Of a stretch of 64,000 nt of DNA, positions 17,511 to 25,812 are shown in pieces (the stretch's first letter is position 1; every line of letters begins with the position of its first letter). The stretch is from Oscillatoriales cyanobacterium PMM_0080 (GTDB lineage: Bacteria; Cyanobacteriota; Cyanobacteriia; Cyanobacteriales; Microcoleaceae): the NCBI GenBank assembly GCA_949127775.1, contig CASBQF010000272.1, forward strand, positions 18,024-82,023, given 5' to 3'. The notes under the pieces were generated by a model. It was not told the DNA's origin, did not search any database, and saw only the letters and a program-made list of their open reading frames with translations. The position numbers were made by a program, and so were the translations under genes.

Positions 17511-18962
17511 CTATCCGGGTTTTGTTTCTATAGGCGCGGTTTCAACCGCCCGGTATTCTGGCATCGCACTCATTTTTTCTAAATCTAGAACTGTTGCCAA
17601 GTCTTCTGCATTCATTAAACCGCGTTCTAGGACAATTTGCCGCAAAGATTTGCCAGTTTCGAGAGATTCTTTAGCGACGGCGGCGGCGTTGAGATAGCCG
17701 ATGTGAGTATTGAGGGCGGTAACGAGGGCGAGACTGCCTTCTGCGTAGGCGAGACACCGATCGCCCTTTGCTTCAATTTTGTCGAGGCATTTGGTAGTCA
17801 GGGCGCTGATGGTGTTGCCTAATATTTCGATGCTGTGAATCAGATTGTAGGCGATTAGGGGCATCATCACGTTCAATTCTAATTGTCCTGCTTGGGCACA
17901 AAGGGCGATCGCGCTATCGTAGCCCATGACTTGAAAACACACCATCGAAGTCATTTCTGCCATCACCGGATTGTATTTCCCCGGCATAATTGACGAACCA
18001 GGTTGCACAGGAGGCAGTTGAATTTCCTTGAAACCCGTTTTTGGCCCGGAGTCCATCAAACGCAAGTCGTGGGACATTTTAACGCAATCCTGAGCGAGAT
18101 TTCGCAGTGCGCCGGAGACATTTACAAATGGCGCCATACTCTGCATCGCTGCCATTAAATGTGGTGCGGGTTTTAGGGGTTTTCCGATTAACTCTGCGAG
18201 GATTTGAGCGACTTTTTCACAGTATTCTGGATGAGTATTTAAGCCAGTTCCCGCCGCGCTGCCGCCCAATCCCAAGGATGTCAAATCACCGGAAGCAGTG
18301 GCAATTCTGGCGTTGTGCTCTCTCAGAATTTGCGCCCAAGCGCGGAAGGTTTCGCCGAGTCGAATAGGGACGGCATCTTGCAGGTGAGTGCGGCCGGATT
18401 TGACGATATCATGGAATTCTACGGCTTTTTTGTCCAAGGATGCGATCGCCCCTAACAAAGCTGGAAACAAAGTTTTTTCCAAAGCCAACAATCCGCCGAT
18501 CCGAATCGCAGTCGGAATCACATCATTGGTCGATTGACCGTAGTTTACATGATCGTTGGGACTGACGCGCTTGTAGTTGCCTTTTTGATCGCCCATAATT
18601 TCCAAAGCGCGATTGGAAAGAACTTCATTGACATTCATATGGTGAGAAGTTCCGGCGCCTGCTTGGTAGACATCAACGACAAATTGATCGCGCAGATTTC
18701 CCGCTAAAACTTCATCAGCAGCTTGGATCAGTGCTTGACTGATATCTTCAGGAATGCAGCCGAGTTTACCGTTAGCTATCGCCGCAGCTTTTTTAATTAA
18801 AACGCAAGCATCGACGTAAGTTGATAAAGGTTTAATGCCGCTAATTGGAAAGTTTTCAACGGCGCGCAGAGTTTGGATGCCGTAGTAAACGGTAGATGGG
18901 ATTTGTTTGTCTCCCATCGAGTCGCTTTCGGTGCGGTAGGTGATGGTTGGCTGTTGGATCAT
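17511..18962 (-). CDS. aspA: Aspartate ammonia-lyase (aspartase)
   Basis: 483 aa. It converts L-aspartate to fumarate and ammonia. YYGIQTLRAVENFPISG near the N-terminus is the aspartase form (fumarases have GAQTQRS there). SPNDHVNYGQSTND, KSGRTHLQDA and the signature loop GSSIMPGKYNPVMAE (catalytic Ser region, about residues 320-334) are all present. In most relatives that loop reads GKVNP, so the Y is slightly unusual. The C-terminal 13 residues (RAVETAPIETKPG) are encoded by a copy of the intergenic AGCGGTTTCAACCGC-type repeat, so the native C-terminus seems to have been replaced. Class II fumarase is the alternative, judged less likely. Confidence 0.85.
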   Translation of the reverse strand: MIQQPTITYRTESDSMGDKQIPSTVYYGIQTLRAVENFPISGIKPLSTYVDACVLIKKAAAIANGKLGCIPEDISQALIQAADEVLAGNLRDQFVVDVYQAGAGTSHHMNVNEVLSNRALEIMGDQKGNYKRVSPNDHVNYGQSTNDVIPTAIRIGGLLALEKTLFPALLGAIASLDKKAVEFHDIVKSGRTHLQDAVPIRLGETFRAWAQILREHNARIATASGDLTSLGLGGSAAGTGLNTHPEYCEKVAQILAELIGKPLKPAPHLMAAMQSMAPFVNVSGALRNLAQDCVKMSHDLRLMDSGPKTGFKEIQLPPVQPGSSIMPGKYNPVMAEMTSMVCFQVMGYDSAIALCAQAGQLELNVMMPLIAYNLIHSIEILGNTISALTTKCLDKIEAKGDRCLAYAEGSLALVTALNTHIGYLNAAAVAKESLETGKSLRQIVLERGLMNAEDLATVLDLEKMSAMPEYRAVETAPIETKPG

Positions 18963-19069
18963 ATCGTCTGGTTTGTGATAATTAGGAAGTGTACAATTTT
19001 TTGGGTAACACCGCGCTGCGGGTGTTTTTACTGTACCTCACCCGCTGGCGACTGTGCAGTAATGCGTAA

Positions 19070-19185
19070 TTTGCGATCGGCTAAAATTATCTCACATCCT
19101 AGGGTTCAATCTAAAATCTTAAATCTAAAATTTAAAATCGACAGTCTCGATCGCCTAAAATTATCTCACACCCGGGGGTTCCCTC
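19070..19185. repeat. Pair of ~30-bp direct repeats upstream of a secreted-protein gene
   Basis: GCTAAAATTATCTCACATCC and GCCTAAAATTATCTCACACC lie about 73 bp apart, each preceded by CGATCG and followed by a G-rich GGGTTC. AT-rich TCTAAAAT repeats lie between them. The gap 18963-19280 holds no gene I can support. Confidence 0.55.
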
Positions 19186-19280
19186 TCCAATCAAGTTGGC
19201 GCTAAGGGCGATCGCACACAAAGACGCGCAGTTAGCTATAATCTTACGAGTAAATCAATTTCACAAAACTGTTAAACTCC

Positions 19281-19730
19281 ATGAAAAAACTAGCAAAAAC
19301 TTTCAAGTTACCGCTCAATATTTTGACGATCGGCTTAAGTGCATCTCTGATTTTCCCGGCTTCTGTAAAATCCATATCCAATCTGGTTTCCTCCCCAGTA
19401 ACTTCCGAAAAGCCTGCCGTTTTAATGGCTAAGGTTCAGCAGCGAATCCAATTTAAAAAAGGTACTAATTCAGCGGAAATCAAAGGAGGAGTAGCGCGCG
19501 GTACGGTCAATAGTTACTTGATTAAAGCTAAAAAAGGGCAAACGATGAAGATCGAGATCCAATCCCTTGAGAAAAATGCTGTTTTTAGCATCATAGGCCC
19601 AAAGACAAAGACGATAATTAAAGAATCAAAAAGCTGGTCTGGAGTGGTTTCCAAAACAGGAGACTATCAGATAGATATCGGTACGGAACGAGGAGGTGCT
19701 AGTTACACGCTGTCAGTTTCGATTAAGTAA
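19281..19730 (+). CDS. Secreted protein with PPC-like beta domain
   Basis: 149 aa. A signal peptide covers about the first 30 residues. The mature part RIQFKKGTNSAEIKGGVARGTVNSYLIKAKKGQTMKIEIQ... with AVFSIIGPKTKTI and SKTGDYQIDIGTERGGASYTLSVSI has the strand pattern of bacterial pre-peptidase C-terminal (PPC) domains and related periplasmic beta-sandwich proteins. These usually stabilise or target other proteins, or bind small ligands. No catalytic residues are seen. It stands alone. Confidence 0.6.
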   Translation: MKKLAKTFKLPLNILTIGLSASLIFPASVKSISNLVSSPVTSEKPAVLMAKVQQRIQFKKGTNSAEIKGGVARGTVNSYLIKAKKGQTMKIEIQSLEKNAVFSIIGPKTKTIIKESKSWSGVVSKTGDYQIDIGTERGGASYTLSVSIK

Positions 19731-20067
19731 CATTTTGATGTTGCTTTTAGGTTATTAAATCCTGCGAGCAAGTTAAGCTTTTGAATATTTCAATTGGATA
19801 TTAGGAACGATGATCAAAGCCAATCCCACAAAATTTTGATTGATTCTTGACGTGCAATTTAAATACACAACAGCTTATAATGCAAACGATCGCAACCCTC
19901 TTTTTTTGACTCCCGCAACCATCTCGAAAATGATAACGTTAGCAGTCCAACTATCTTTTTGTACTGCTAACTGCGATCGATTCCAGGAATTACACATCAT
20001 TTTAGCGATCGATCTGCTGGTTTTGTGGCAAGATAGATTGTAGTATTCATTTTCTTGAGGACTGTTC
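19731..20067. other. Intergenic, nothing recognised
   Basis: No supportable gene, repeat family or RNA fold was found. Several HIP1-like GCGATCG sites are present. Short frames here lack family features. Confidence 0.45.
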
Positions 20068-20505
20068 ATGGCTCGTTTAAATCAAATCCTTGTCGCTAGC
20101 GCCGTCACCCTTCTAGCTTTGACTGGTTGCGGCGGCGCCCAAGAAGCTTCGACTCCGACGAAGACTTCACCTGCTGAGACTCCTGCTGCTAGTGCTGTGA
20201 GCACATCTGACAAAGCAGCATCTCCCGCTAGCAATGCAGAGTTGCTGAGTGTAGTTACTAATACCAAAGCAGCAGTTCAGACTGGTAACTTTGCCAAAGC
20301 CAAAACCGAATTTGACAAGTTCGAGAATGCCTGGAAAAAAGTAGAAGACGGCATCAAAAAAACATCTCCTAAAAGCTACGATGCAGTTGAAGAGACTACA
20401 GAAAAAGTCATGACAGAACTCAAAAAGTCTAAGCCAAGTAAAGACCAAGTGCTGGCACAATTGCAGTCGCTAGAGAAGACTATTGGTAGCATTCCTAAAT
20501 CCTAA
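20068..20505 (+). CDS. Small helical lipoprotein (DUF4363-like)
   Basis: 145 aa. The N-terminus has a lipobox, LLALTGCGG, with Cys21 as the lipidation site. A Thr/Ser/Ala-rich linker (residues 25-52) follows. Residues 55-140 are amphipathic helices with the pattern TKAAVQTGNFAKAKTEFDKFENAWKKVEDGI, then EKVMTELKKSKPSKDQVLAQLQSLEKTI. This resembles DUF4363-type and FTR1-associated helical domains in cyanobacteria; the family link is tentative. GAGG lies upstream of the ATG. A strong hairpin follows the gene. Confidence 0.65.
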   Translation: MARLNQILVASAVTLLALTGCGGAQEASTPTKTSPAETPAASAVSTSDKAASPASNAELLSVVTNTKAAVQTGNFAKAKTEFDKFENAWKKVEDGIKKTSPKSYDAVEETTEKVMTELKKSKPSKDQVLAQLQSLEKTIGSIPKS

Positions 20506-20520
20506 ATTTAAGTTCTAAAC

Positions 20521-20572
20521 TGAGTGCTTGTTTCTAGTTCTGTGTTGGCAGTCTTTCAGAAACAAGCACTCA
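20521..20572 (+). terminator. Strong hairpin downstream of the lipoprotein gene
   Basis: TGAGTGCTTGTTTCT (20521-20535) and AGAAACAAGCACTCA (20558-20572) are perfect 15-bp arms around a 22-base loop, 16 bp after the stop codon. No long U tract follows, which is common for cyanobacterial terminators. Confidence 0.65.
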
Positions 20573-20619
20573 ACGCTCTGTCCTAAAATAACCTCACTAT
20601 TCTAAAAGTTTCAACCACT

Positions 20620-20904
20620 ATGAAGAAAGCATTTCGCAAGTACCACCGCATTCTAGGCATTATTGTAGCTTTGCCGATCGCGCTGACAGTGTTGACTGGA
20701 ATGACTATCACAATGCTGCGAGAGTGGCCGCTTGGTATAGAAATTTCATCGAGATTTTTATTGAAAATTCATACAGGCGAAATCTTTCACCTGCAAGCAA
20801 TTTACCCAATTTTAAACGGATTGGGAATGCTCGGATTGCTTGTGACAGGTTTAAGTATGTCGGGTTTGTTTGGCCGAAGAAAGCAGCCCGCTTCCAATGA
20901 TTAA
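20620..20904 (+). CDS. Small PepSY-associated membrane protein
   Basis: 94 aa. It begins KAFRKYHRILGIIVALPIALTVLTGMTITM, the usual first helix of PepSY_TM proteins (K..HR..G family start). A second helix near residues 68-86 (GLGMLGLLVTGLSMSGLF) precedes a basic tail GRRKQ. The LLKIHTGEIFHLQ segment between them fits the short PepSY-TM type found in cyanobacteria. It is probably an inner-membrane protein of unknown role; larger relatives are linked to iron reduction or uptake. Confidence 0.7.
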   Translation: MKKAFRKYHRILGIIVALPIALTVLTGMTITMLREWPLGIEISSRFLLKIHTGEIFHLQAIYPILNGLGMLGLLVTGLSMSGLFGRRKQPASND

Positions 20905-21000
20905 AAGCAAGGATGTGAGAAACTGAGGAAGGAGTTGATGACGATTGTTGAACCGGGTAATTTTAGGGCGGGGAATATTCCCCTAAAAATTAAAAGAAAT

Positions 21001-21169
21001 AACTCATACACCATTCCGGTTCACTTAATATTATTTATGCCCCGGAGATCCCCCTAAATCCCCCTTAAGAAGGGGGACTTTGAGAGCATTCTTGTCCCAT
21101 TCCCCACTCCGCTTTTTTAAGGGTGTGCCAGCGATATCTGTCTTAAGTGAACCGTATTAACTTATACAC
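21001..21169. mobile_element. MITE-like element, second copy, with near-perfect 11-bp flanking duplication
   Basis: Body 21012-21158 has inner ends GGTTCACTTAA (left) and TTAAGTGAACC (right) and the same CCCCCTTAAGAAGGGGG core as the element at 6630. AACTCATACAC (21001-21011) and AACTTATACAC (21159-21169) flank it and differ at one base, consistent with an older target duplication. The gap 20905-21300 holds nothing else I can support. Confidence 0.75.
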
Positions 21170-21300
21170 TTTTCCGGTTCATCCGTAACTGTTTAACCAG
21201 ATTTATTGATTTTGTAACAAAAGTTCAAGTTTCGCATCCGGTAAAGTTGTTATATTTGGGTTGCAAAAACAATTTTGAAGCGGGCGCATTCTCAAACATT

Positions 21301-23181
21301 ATGTCGCGTTACCCAAGCATAGATAGCGTTATTAGCCTCCAACAGGCACTAGAAGGAATAATTGTTGACGATTTAAAAAAGCTCAAAGCATTATTACCCG
21401 ATCCTCGTAAATTAATCCGTAAAGCGGATCTGGTTGATGGAATTAGATCGCAATTGCTGGGAGAGAATCTTCGGAATGTGTGGGCGAAGTTAGACGATCT
21501 CCAAAAAGCGGCTGTAGCTGAAGTTATACATGGGGAGGATGGCTATTATTTTCCTGATATATTTAGCGCTAAATACGGAGAGCCAGCAGATTTTGGAACA
21601 AGCGATCGCTATGGAATCAACAAAGAACCATCTCTGCTATGCTTGTTTATCTACGGCAGACAAATTCCTTACGATCTAGAAAAAGAGTTGGTGAAATTTG
21701 TCCCAAAGCCTAAAGAAGCCACGTTAGATAATGCTGGTGAAACAATAAAAAATCATGTGAAACTCACCGTCCAAAGATTTAACTATAGTACACGGGAAAA
21801 AGAGATAGAAGAATACGATATTCCCTTGGCTTCTTATGAAACACAGTTAGCGGCTACAAAGGATTTTGCAGCGGTTTTGCGTCTGATTCAGTCGGGTAAA
21901 ATTGCTGTTAGCGATAAGACTTCTTTACCTACTGCTGGAAGTGTAAAGGCGATCGCCTCTATATTACAAGGTGGTGATTTTTATAATGAGGAACAGCGTC
22001 AAATTGCCCTAGCCAAGGATAGCGACTATGATGATGAAGTATTCGCTGAAGTCGGTAGCATCAAGCCCTTTGCTTGGATAATGATAGCGCAAGGGAGCAA
22101 GTTCGCGGAACGATCGGGCAAAAAGCTAGTTTTGACGAAAGCGGGAGTGAAAGCTTTGCAAGAATCACCCGCCAAAGGTTTACAGACAGCATGGAAACGC
22201 TGGTTAAAGACCAAAATCTTTGATGAATTTCGCCGCATTGATCCGATCAAAGGACAAACTGGGAAGGGCGCAAGTGGCATGACGGATGTGCCGTGGCGGA
22301 GAGATGCGATCGCCTCTGTGCTCGCAGAATGTCCTGTGGGTAAGTGGATTATGTTTCATGATTTTAGTAGATATCTAGTCGCAACAGGCCATAGATTTGA
22401 TGTGACTGAGGAACCTTACTATCTGTATGTTGGTGAACCTGGGTATGGAAACTTATCAGAATTGGGTGGCTACAGTTGGACGATTCTGGAAGAACGATAT
22501 ATGCGGTGTTTTTTGTTTGAGTATGCTGCGACTCTGGGAATCATTGATGTTGCATATGTCGATCCTGCGATCATACCAAGCGATTATGACAATCTTTCGG
22601 GAGACGACTATCTCGAATTCCTGAGTCGTTATGATGGCTTAGTATATTTTCGCTTGACGACTTTGGGGGCTTACTGTTTGGAGTTGACGGATAAGTATAC
22701 TCCGCCAGTAATTGAGATCCGTCAAACGCTCAGGATATTACCGAATTTAGAAATTATTGCGGCGGGAGATGGTGTCGAGACATCTGATGCGATCGTCCTG
22801 GATATCTATACTAAGAAAGTATCGGATGTTGTGTGGCGGCTCGATCGCCCAAAAATCTTCGCAGCCATTGAAAACGGATATCTATTAACAGAGTTTACAG
22901 AGTTTTTGGATGCCAGGAGTATCGAAGCGCTACCACAAACTGTGCAACAATTTCTGACGGATGTGACAGAGCGATCGCATAGCGTGCAAGATATAGGTAG
23001 TGTCAGGTTGATCGAATGTACTACTGCCCATTTAGCATTGCTGATTGCGAATGATTCCCGTACTAAAAAGTTTTGTCAGTTGGCGGGCGATCGCACTTTA
23101 GCCGTTCCATTGGGCCAGGAAACGAAATTTCGCACCGCATTGCGGCAAATGGGTTATGTTTTACCCCAGAGTGATAAATAA
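21301..23181 (+). CDS. Helicase-associated protein, probable partner of the XPB-type helicase
   Basis: 626 aa from ATG 21301; a TTG 18 codons upstream is less convincing. It is acidic and soluble. The last 150 residues (ILPNLEIIAAGDGVETSDAIVLDIYTKK... FAAIENGYLLTEFTEFLDARSIEALPQTVQQFLTDV... FCQLAGDRTLAVP) follow the pattern of the XPB/Ssl2 N-terminal or Helicase_C_3 type domain found in proteins encoded next to XPB in actinobacteria. That match is from memory and is inference. The N-terminal 450 residues contain winged-helix-like stretches but no recognised motif. The next gene, in the same direction, is an XPB-type helicase, which supports a functional pair in DNA repair or nucleic-acid defence. 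Confidence 0.6.
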   Translation: MSRYPSIDSVISLQQALEGIIVDDLKKLKALLPDPRKLIRKADLVDGIRSQLLGENLRNVWAKLDDLQKAAVAEVIHGEDGYYFPDIFSAKYGEPADFGTSDRYGINKEPSLLCLFIYGRQIPYDLEKELVKFVPKPKEATLDNAGETIKNHVKLTVQRFNYSTREKEIEEYDIPLASYETQLAATKDFAAVLRLIQSGKIAVSDKTSLPTAGSVKAIASILQGGDFYNEEQRQIALAKDSDYDDEVFAEVGSIKPFAWIMIAQGSKFAERSGKKLVLTKAGVKALQESPAKGLQTAWKRWLKTKIFDEFRRIDPIKGQTGKGASGMTDVPWRRDAIASVLAECPVGKWIMFHDFSRYLVATGHRFDVTEEPYYLYVGEPGYGNLSELGGYSWTILEERYMRCFLFEYAATLGIIDVAYVDPAIIPSDYDNLSGDDYLEFLSRYDGLVYFRLTTLGAYCLELTDKYTPPVIEIRQTLRILPNLEIIAAGDGVETSDAIVLDIYTKKVSDVVWRLDRPKIFAAIENGYLLTEFTEFLDARSIEALPQTVQQFLTDVTERSHSVQDIGSVRLIECTTAHLALLIANDSRTKKFCQLAGDRTLAVPLGQETKFRTALRQMGYVLPQSDK

Positions 23182-23245
23182 TACACCTGATACTATTAGT
23201 GTCAACAATCTCCCGAAAACCTTTGTATCTCTCGTTTATAGCTGA

Positions 23246-23312
23246 GGCCAGATCCCCCTAAATCCCCCTTAAGAAGGGGGACTTTGAGAAGAATCTTGTC
23301 CCCCTCTTCTTA
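23246..23312. repeat. Partial copy of the CCCCCTTAAGAAGGGGG palindrome
   Basis: GATCCCCCTAAATCCCCCTTAAGAAGGGGGACTTTGAGAAGAATCTTGTCCCCCTCTTCTTAAG-type core (described in parts; 23251-23312) without the terminal arms seen at 6630 and 21012. It lies between the two helicase-pair genes. Confidence 0.6.
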
Positions 23313-23442
23313 AGCAGTATTTGTAGAGTGCGTCGCTGGCGATAAATCCCTCAAAAAGATATACAATCTCAATCGCGACGCACCTTTGACATAGACTAGA
23401 TAAAATAAACCAAACATTTCTTTTCTACCAAACTTCTTCCTT

Positions 23443-23478
23443 CTGTCAACTGTCAACTGTCAACTGTCAACTGTCAAC
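23443..23478. repeat. Heptanucleotide short tandem repeat (GTCAACT)n
   Basis: Five TGTCAAC units directly upstream of the XPB-type helicase start. Identical arrays occur at 37599-37634 and 57050-57079, and reverse-complement arrays at 57988-58061 and 62481-62519. This is the short tandemly repeated repetitive sequence type common in filamentous cyanobacteria. Confidence 0.85.
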
Positions 23479-23479
23479 T

Positions 23480-25168
23480 ATGAGTTATGTTGCTGAAAAT
23501 GCTTTAATCGTGCAAAGCGATCGATCGATCTTACTAGAAGTTCACGCCCCGACAGCGCAATTAGCACGAGAAGCGATCGCACCTTTTGCCGAATTAATCA
23601 AAAGTCCCGAACACATCCACACCTATCGGATCACGCCTTTAAGCGTGTGGAATGCGCGGGCGGCGGGAATGTTAGTTGAATTGATGATCGCAGCTTTGCG
23701 AAAGTACGCCAAATATGACATTCCAGAGTCGGTAGCGCAGGAAATTGCACTGCTTGGTACGCGCTACGGATTGACGGTAATTGAAAGGATTGATGCGGAA
23801 AATACCGATTTACAACTGCGGATTGCCGATCGCCCGCTGACGGAGTTGCTAGTGCGGGATGAGCGCGTAAAACCGTTGTTAGGTAAGCGGATTTCGGATC
23901 TTTGCTTTCAAGTTGATGCGGGGAATCGCGGTGTACTCAAACAAGCTTTGTTAGCTGTGGGTTATCCGGCGGAAGATTTAGCTGGATATGTGGAAGGTGC
24001 CCAGTTGACGATTGCGTTGCGCGATCGCACTTTAGGAAGCGACTCACCCTTCAATTTGCGCGCCTATCAAAAGGAAGCAGTAGAAGCATTTTATCAAAGC
24101 GGAGAGGTTAGAGGTGGTAGTGGGACGATCGTCCTACCATGCGGGGCTGGTAAGACGATTGTGGGGATGATTGCGATGAGTTTGGTGCAGCAAAAGACAC
24201 TGATTCTCACCAGCAGTTTGACTTCGGTGCACCAGTGGCGTAGAGAAATATTGGACAAGACGAGTTTAACTGAAGATGCGATCGCCGAGTACAGCAGCAA
24301 CAGCAAAAAAACGGCTTCTGTAACTCTCTCGACTTACCAAATGCTCAGTTATCGATCGACTAAAGATGATGAATTCCCGCATTTCGAGTTATTTAACGCG
24401 CAATCCTGGGGACTGATTATTTACGATGAAGTGCATCTATTACCTGCACCGATATTTAGGATTACCGCCGACTTACAAGCGCGACGCAGGTTAGGTTTGA
24501 CGGCGACATTGATTCGCGAAGATGGGAAGGAAGGCGATGTTTTCACGCTAATTGGCCCGAAGCGCTATGACGTACCTTGGCGGGAATTGGAAGGACAGGG
24601 ATTTATTGCTACTGCTAATTGTACGGAAATCCGCGTCGCCCAAAATGAGGCGGAAAAAATGGAATATGCCCTAGCGCCCCGTCGCCAACAGTTTCGGATT
24701 GCTGCGGAAAATCCGGGTAAGTTGGATGTGGTACAAAGTTTGTTGCAAAAGGAAGCGGGGCGTCGTATTCTAATTATTGGTGAGTTTTTGGAACAGTTGG
24801 ATGCGATCGCCCTAGTTACCCAATTGCCGCTGATTACGGGGAAGACAAAACAGGCTGAGCGCGATCGGCTTTACGAAGCATTTCGTCACAAAGAGATTCC
24901 GGGATTAATTCTATCTCGCGTAGGCAACTTTGCCGTCGATTTACCCGATGCCGATGTGTTGATTCAAGTATCAGGTAAATATGGTTCTCGCCAAGAAGAA
25001 GCGCAGCGCCTCGGACGAATTCTGCGGCCGAAATCTGATGGACATACTGCGAGTTTTTATACATTAGTCTCGCTACAAACTTGCGAGGAGGATTTTGCCC
25101 GACACCGCCAACTGTTTTTGACTGAACAGGGATATAATTATACGATTGAGGTTCAAGGCGATGGTTAG
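23480..25168 (+). CDS. XPB/ERCC3-type superfamily 2 DNA helicase
   Basis: 562 aa. An N-terminal damage-recognition-like domain (1-185) is followed by two RecA-like domains. Motifs: FNLRAYQKEAV Q-type entry at about 191-201; Walker A PCGAGKTI at 220-227; DEVH at 316-319; TAT at 341-343, followed by RED (346-348), the tripeptide that characterises XPB helicases; and motif VI QEEAQRLGRILRPK at 505-518. XPB enzymes translocate 3'-5' and open DNA for repair. Bacterial forms are known mainly from actinobacteria. It follows the helicase-associated gene in the same direction after a 298-bp gap containing repeats. Frame and length are complete. Confidence 0.85.
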   Translation: MSYVAENALIVQSDRSILLEVHAPTAQLAREAIAPFAELIKSPEHIHTYRITPLSVWNARAAGMLVELMIAALRKYAKYDIPESVAQEIALLGTRYGLTVIERIDAENTDLQLRIADRPLTELLVRDERVKPLLGKRISDLCFQVDAGNRGVLKQALLAVGYPAEDLAGYVEGAQLTIALRDRTLGSDSPFNLRAYQKEAVEAFYQSGEVRGGSGTIVLPCGAGKTIVGMIAMSLVQQKTLILTSSLTSVHQWRREILDKTSLTEDAIAEYSSNSKKTASVTLSTYQMLSYRSTKDDEFPHFELFNAQSWGLIIYDEVHLLPAPIFRITADLQARRRLGLTATLIREDGKEGDVFTLIGPKRYDVPWRELEGQGFIATANCTEIRVAQNEAEKMEYALAPRRQQFRIAAENPGKLDVVQSLLQKEAGRRILIIGEFLEQLDAIALVTQLPLITGKTKQAERDRLYEAFRHKEIPGLILSRVGNFAVDLPDADVLIQVSGKYGSRQEEAQRLGRILRPKSDGHTASFYTLVSLQTCEEDFARHRQLFLTEQGYNYTIEVQGDG

Positions 25169-25323
25169 TCGGCGTTGCGTATTCGTGTTTTTTCTGATTT
25201 GAATGGCTGTACTTTTTTGGAATATGGGAAAAGGGCGATCGCAAGAAGTTGCAGGCAATATTGTCTCACATAAAAGTTAAACATTTGTTGCTAACGAATG
25301 TAACTCCAAGAATCTGCTATGAC

Positions 25324-25812
25324 TCAATTAAACAAAAATGGCTTAACAGATAAAATCATTCGATCTAACTCAGTTTTATTATGCCTGAGAAGATGGTGTC
25401 CCCATAATTCATTCGTGTTGTTAGAGCAATCTTTCGCAAGAGTTTCTCCGATACATTCAAAATTATTTCCAAGATTGCTCCTTAACTTCTCTGGTTCAGA
25501 TAATACCCCTAGCACAAATACTCTATTTTCTAAATCATCGGGAATCTGCTTCTTTACATAACTAAACCTATCTTCGTAACTTTCATCAAAATCAATAAGC
25601 AAGACAATCATTCTTTTTGAAAATTTTCGCATTTCAGAGATATGATTTTCTTTGAACTTATCCACAACTTTCCCCCAACCATCAGCAATCGGCAAAACTT
25701 GAATAACAGGTTCATTAATGTTTGAGTTGAGAATGAATCCGTTGGCGATTTGGCGATTAGCATCATCTTCTGGCAACACAAGAAGATGGTGTTGATACTT
25801 ATTCACTCTCAT
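25324..25812 (-). CDS. Small TOPRIM-like protein of a two-gene ATPase module
   Basis: 162 aa. It opens HHLLVLPEDDANRQIANGF, with an acidic Glu15 after a hydrophobic strand, then VLPIADGWGK, and MIVLLIDFDES with Asp74 and Asp76. Strand-E, glycine and D-x-D in this order match the compact TOPRIM fold of OLD-type nucleases; this is inference from pattern only. It starts inside the stop codon of the upstream ATPase gene (ATGA overlap), so the two are translated together. In OLD/Gabija/PARIS-like systems an ABC-type ATPase works with a TOPRIM nuclease; here the two would be split and the nuclease unusually short. No family is certain. Confidence 0.55.
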   Translation of the reverse strand: MRVNKYQHHLLVLPEDDANRQIANGFILNSNINEPVIQVLPIADGWGKVVDKFKENHISEMRKFSKRMIVLLIDFDESYEDRFSYVKKQIPDDLENRVFVLGVLSEPEKLRSNLGNNFECIGETLAKDCSNNTNELWGHHLLRHNKTELDRMILSVKPFLFN

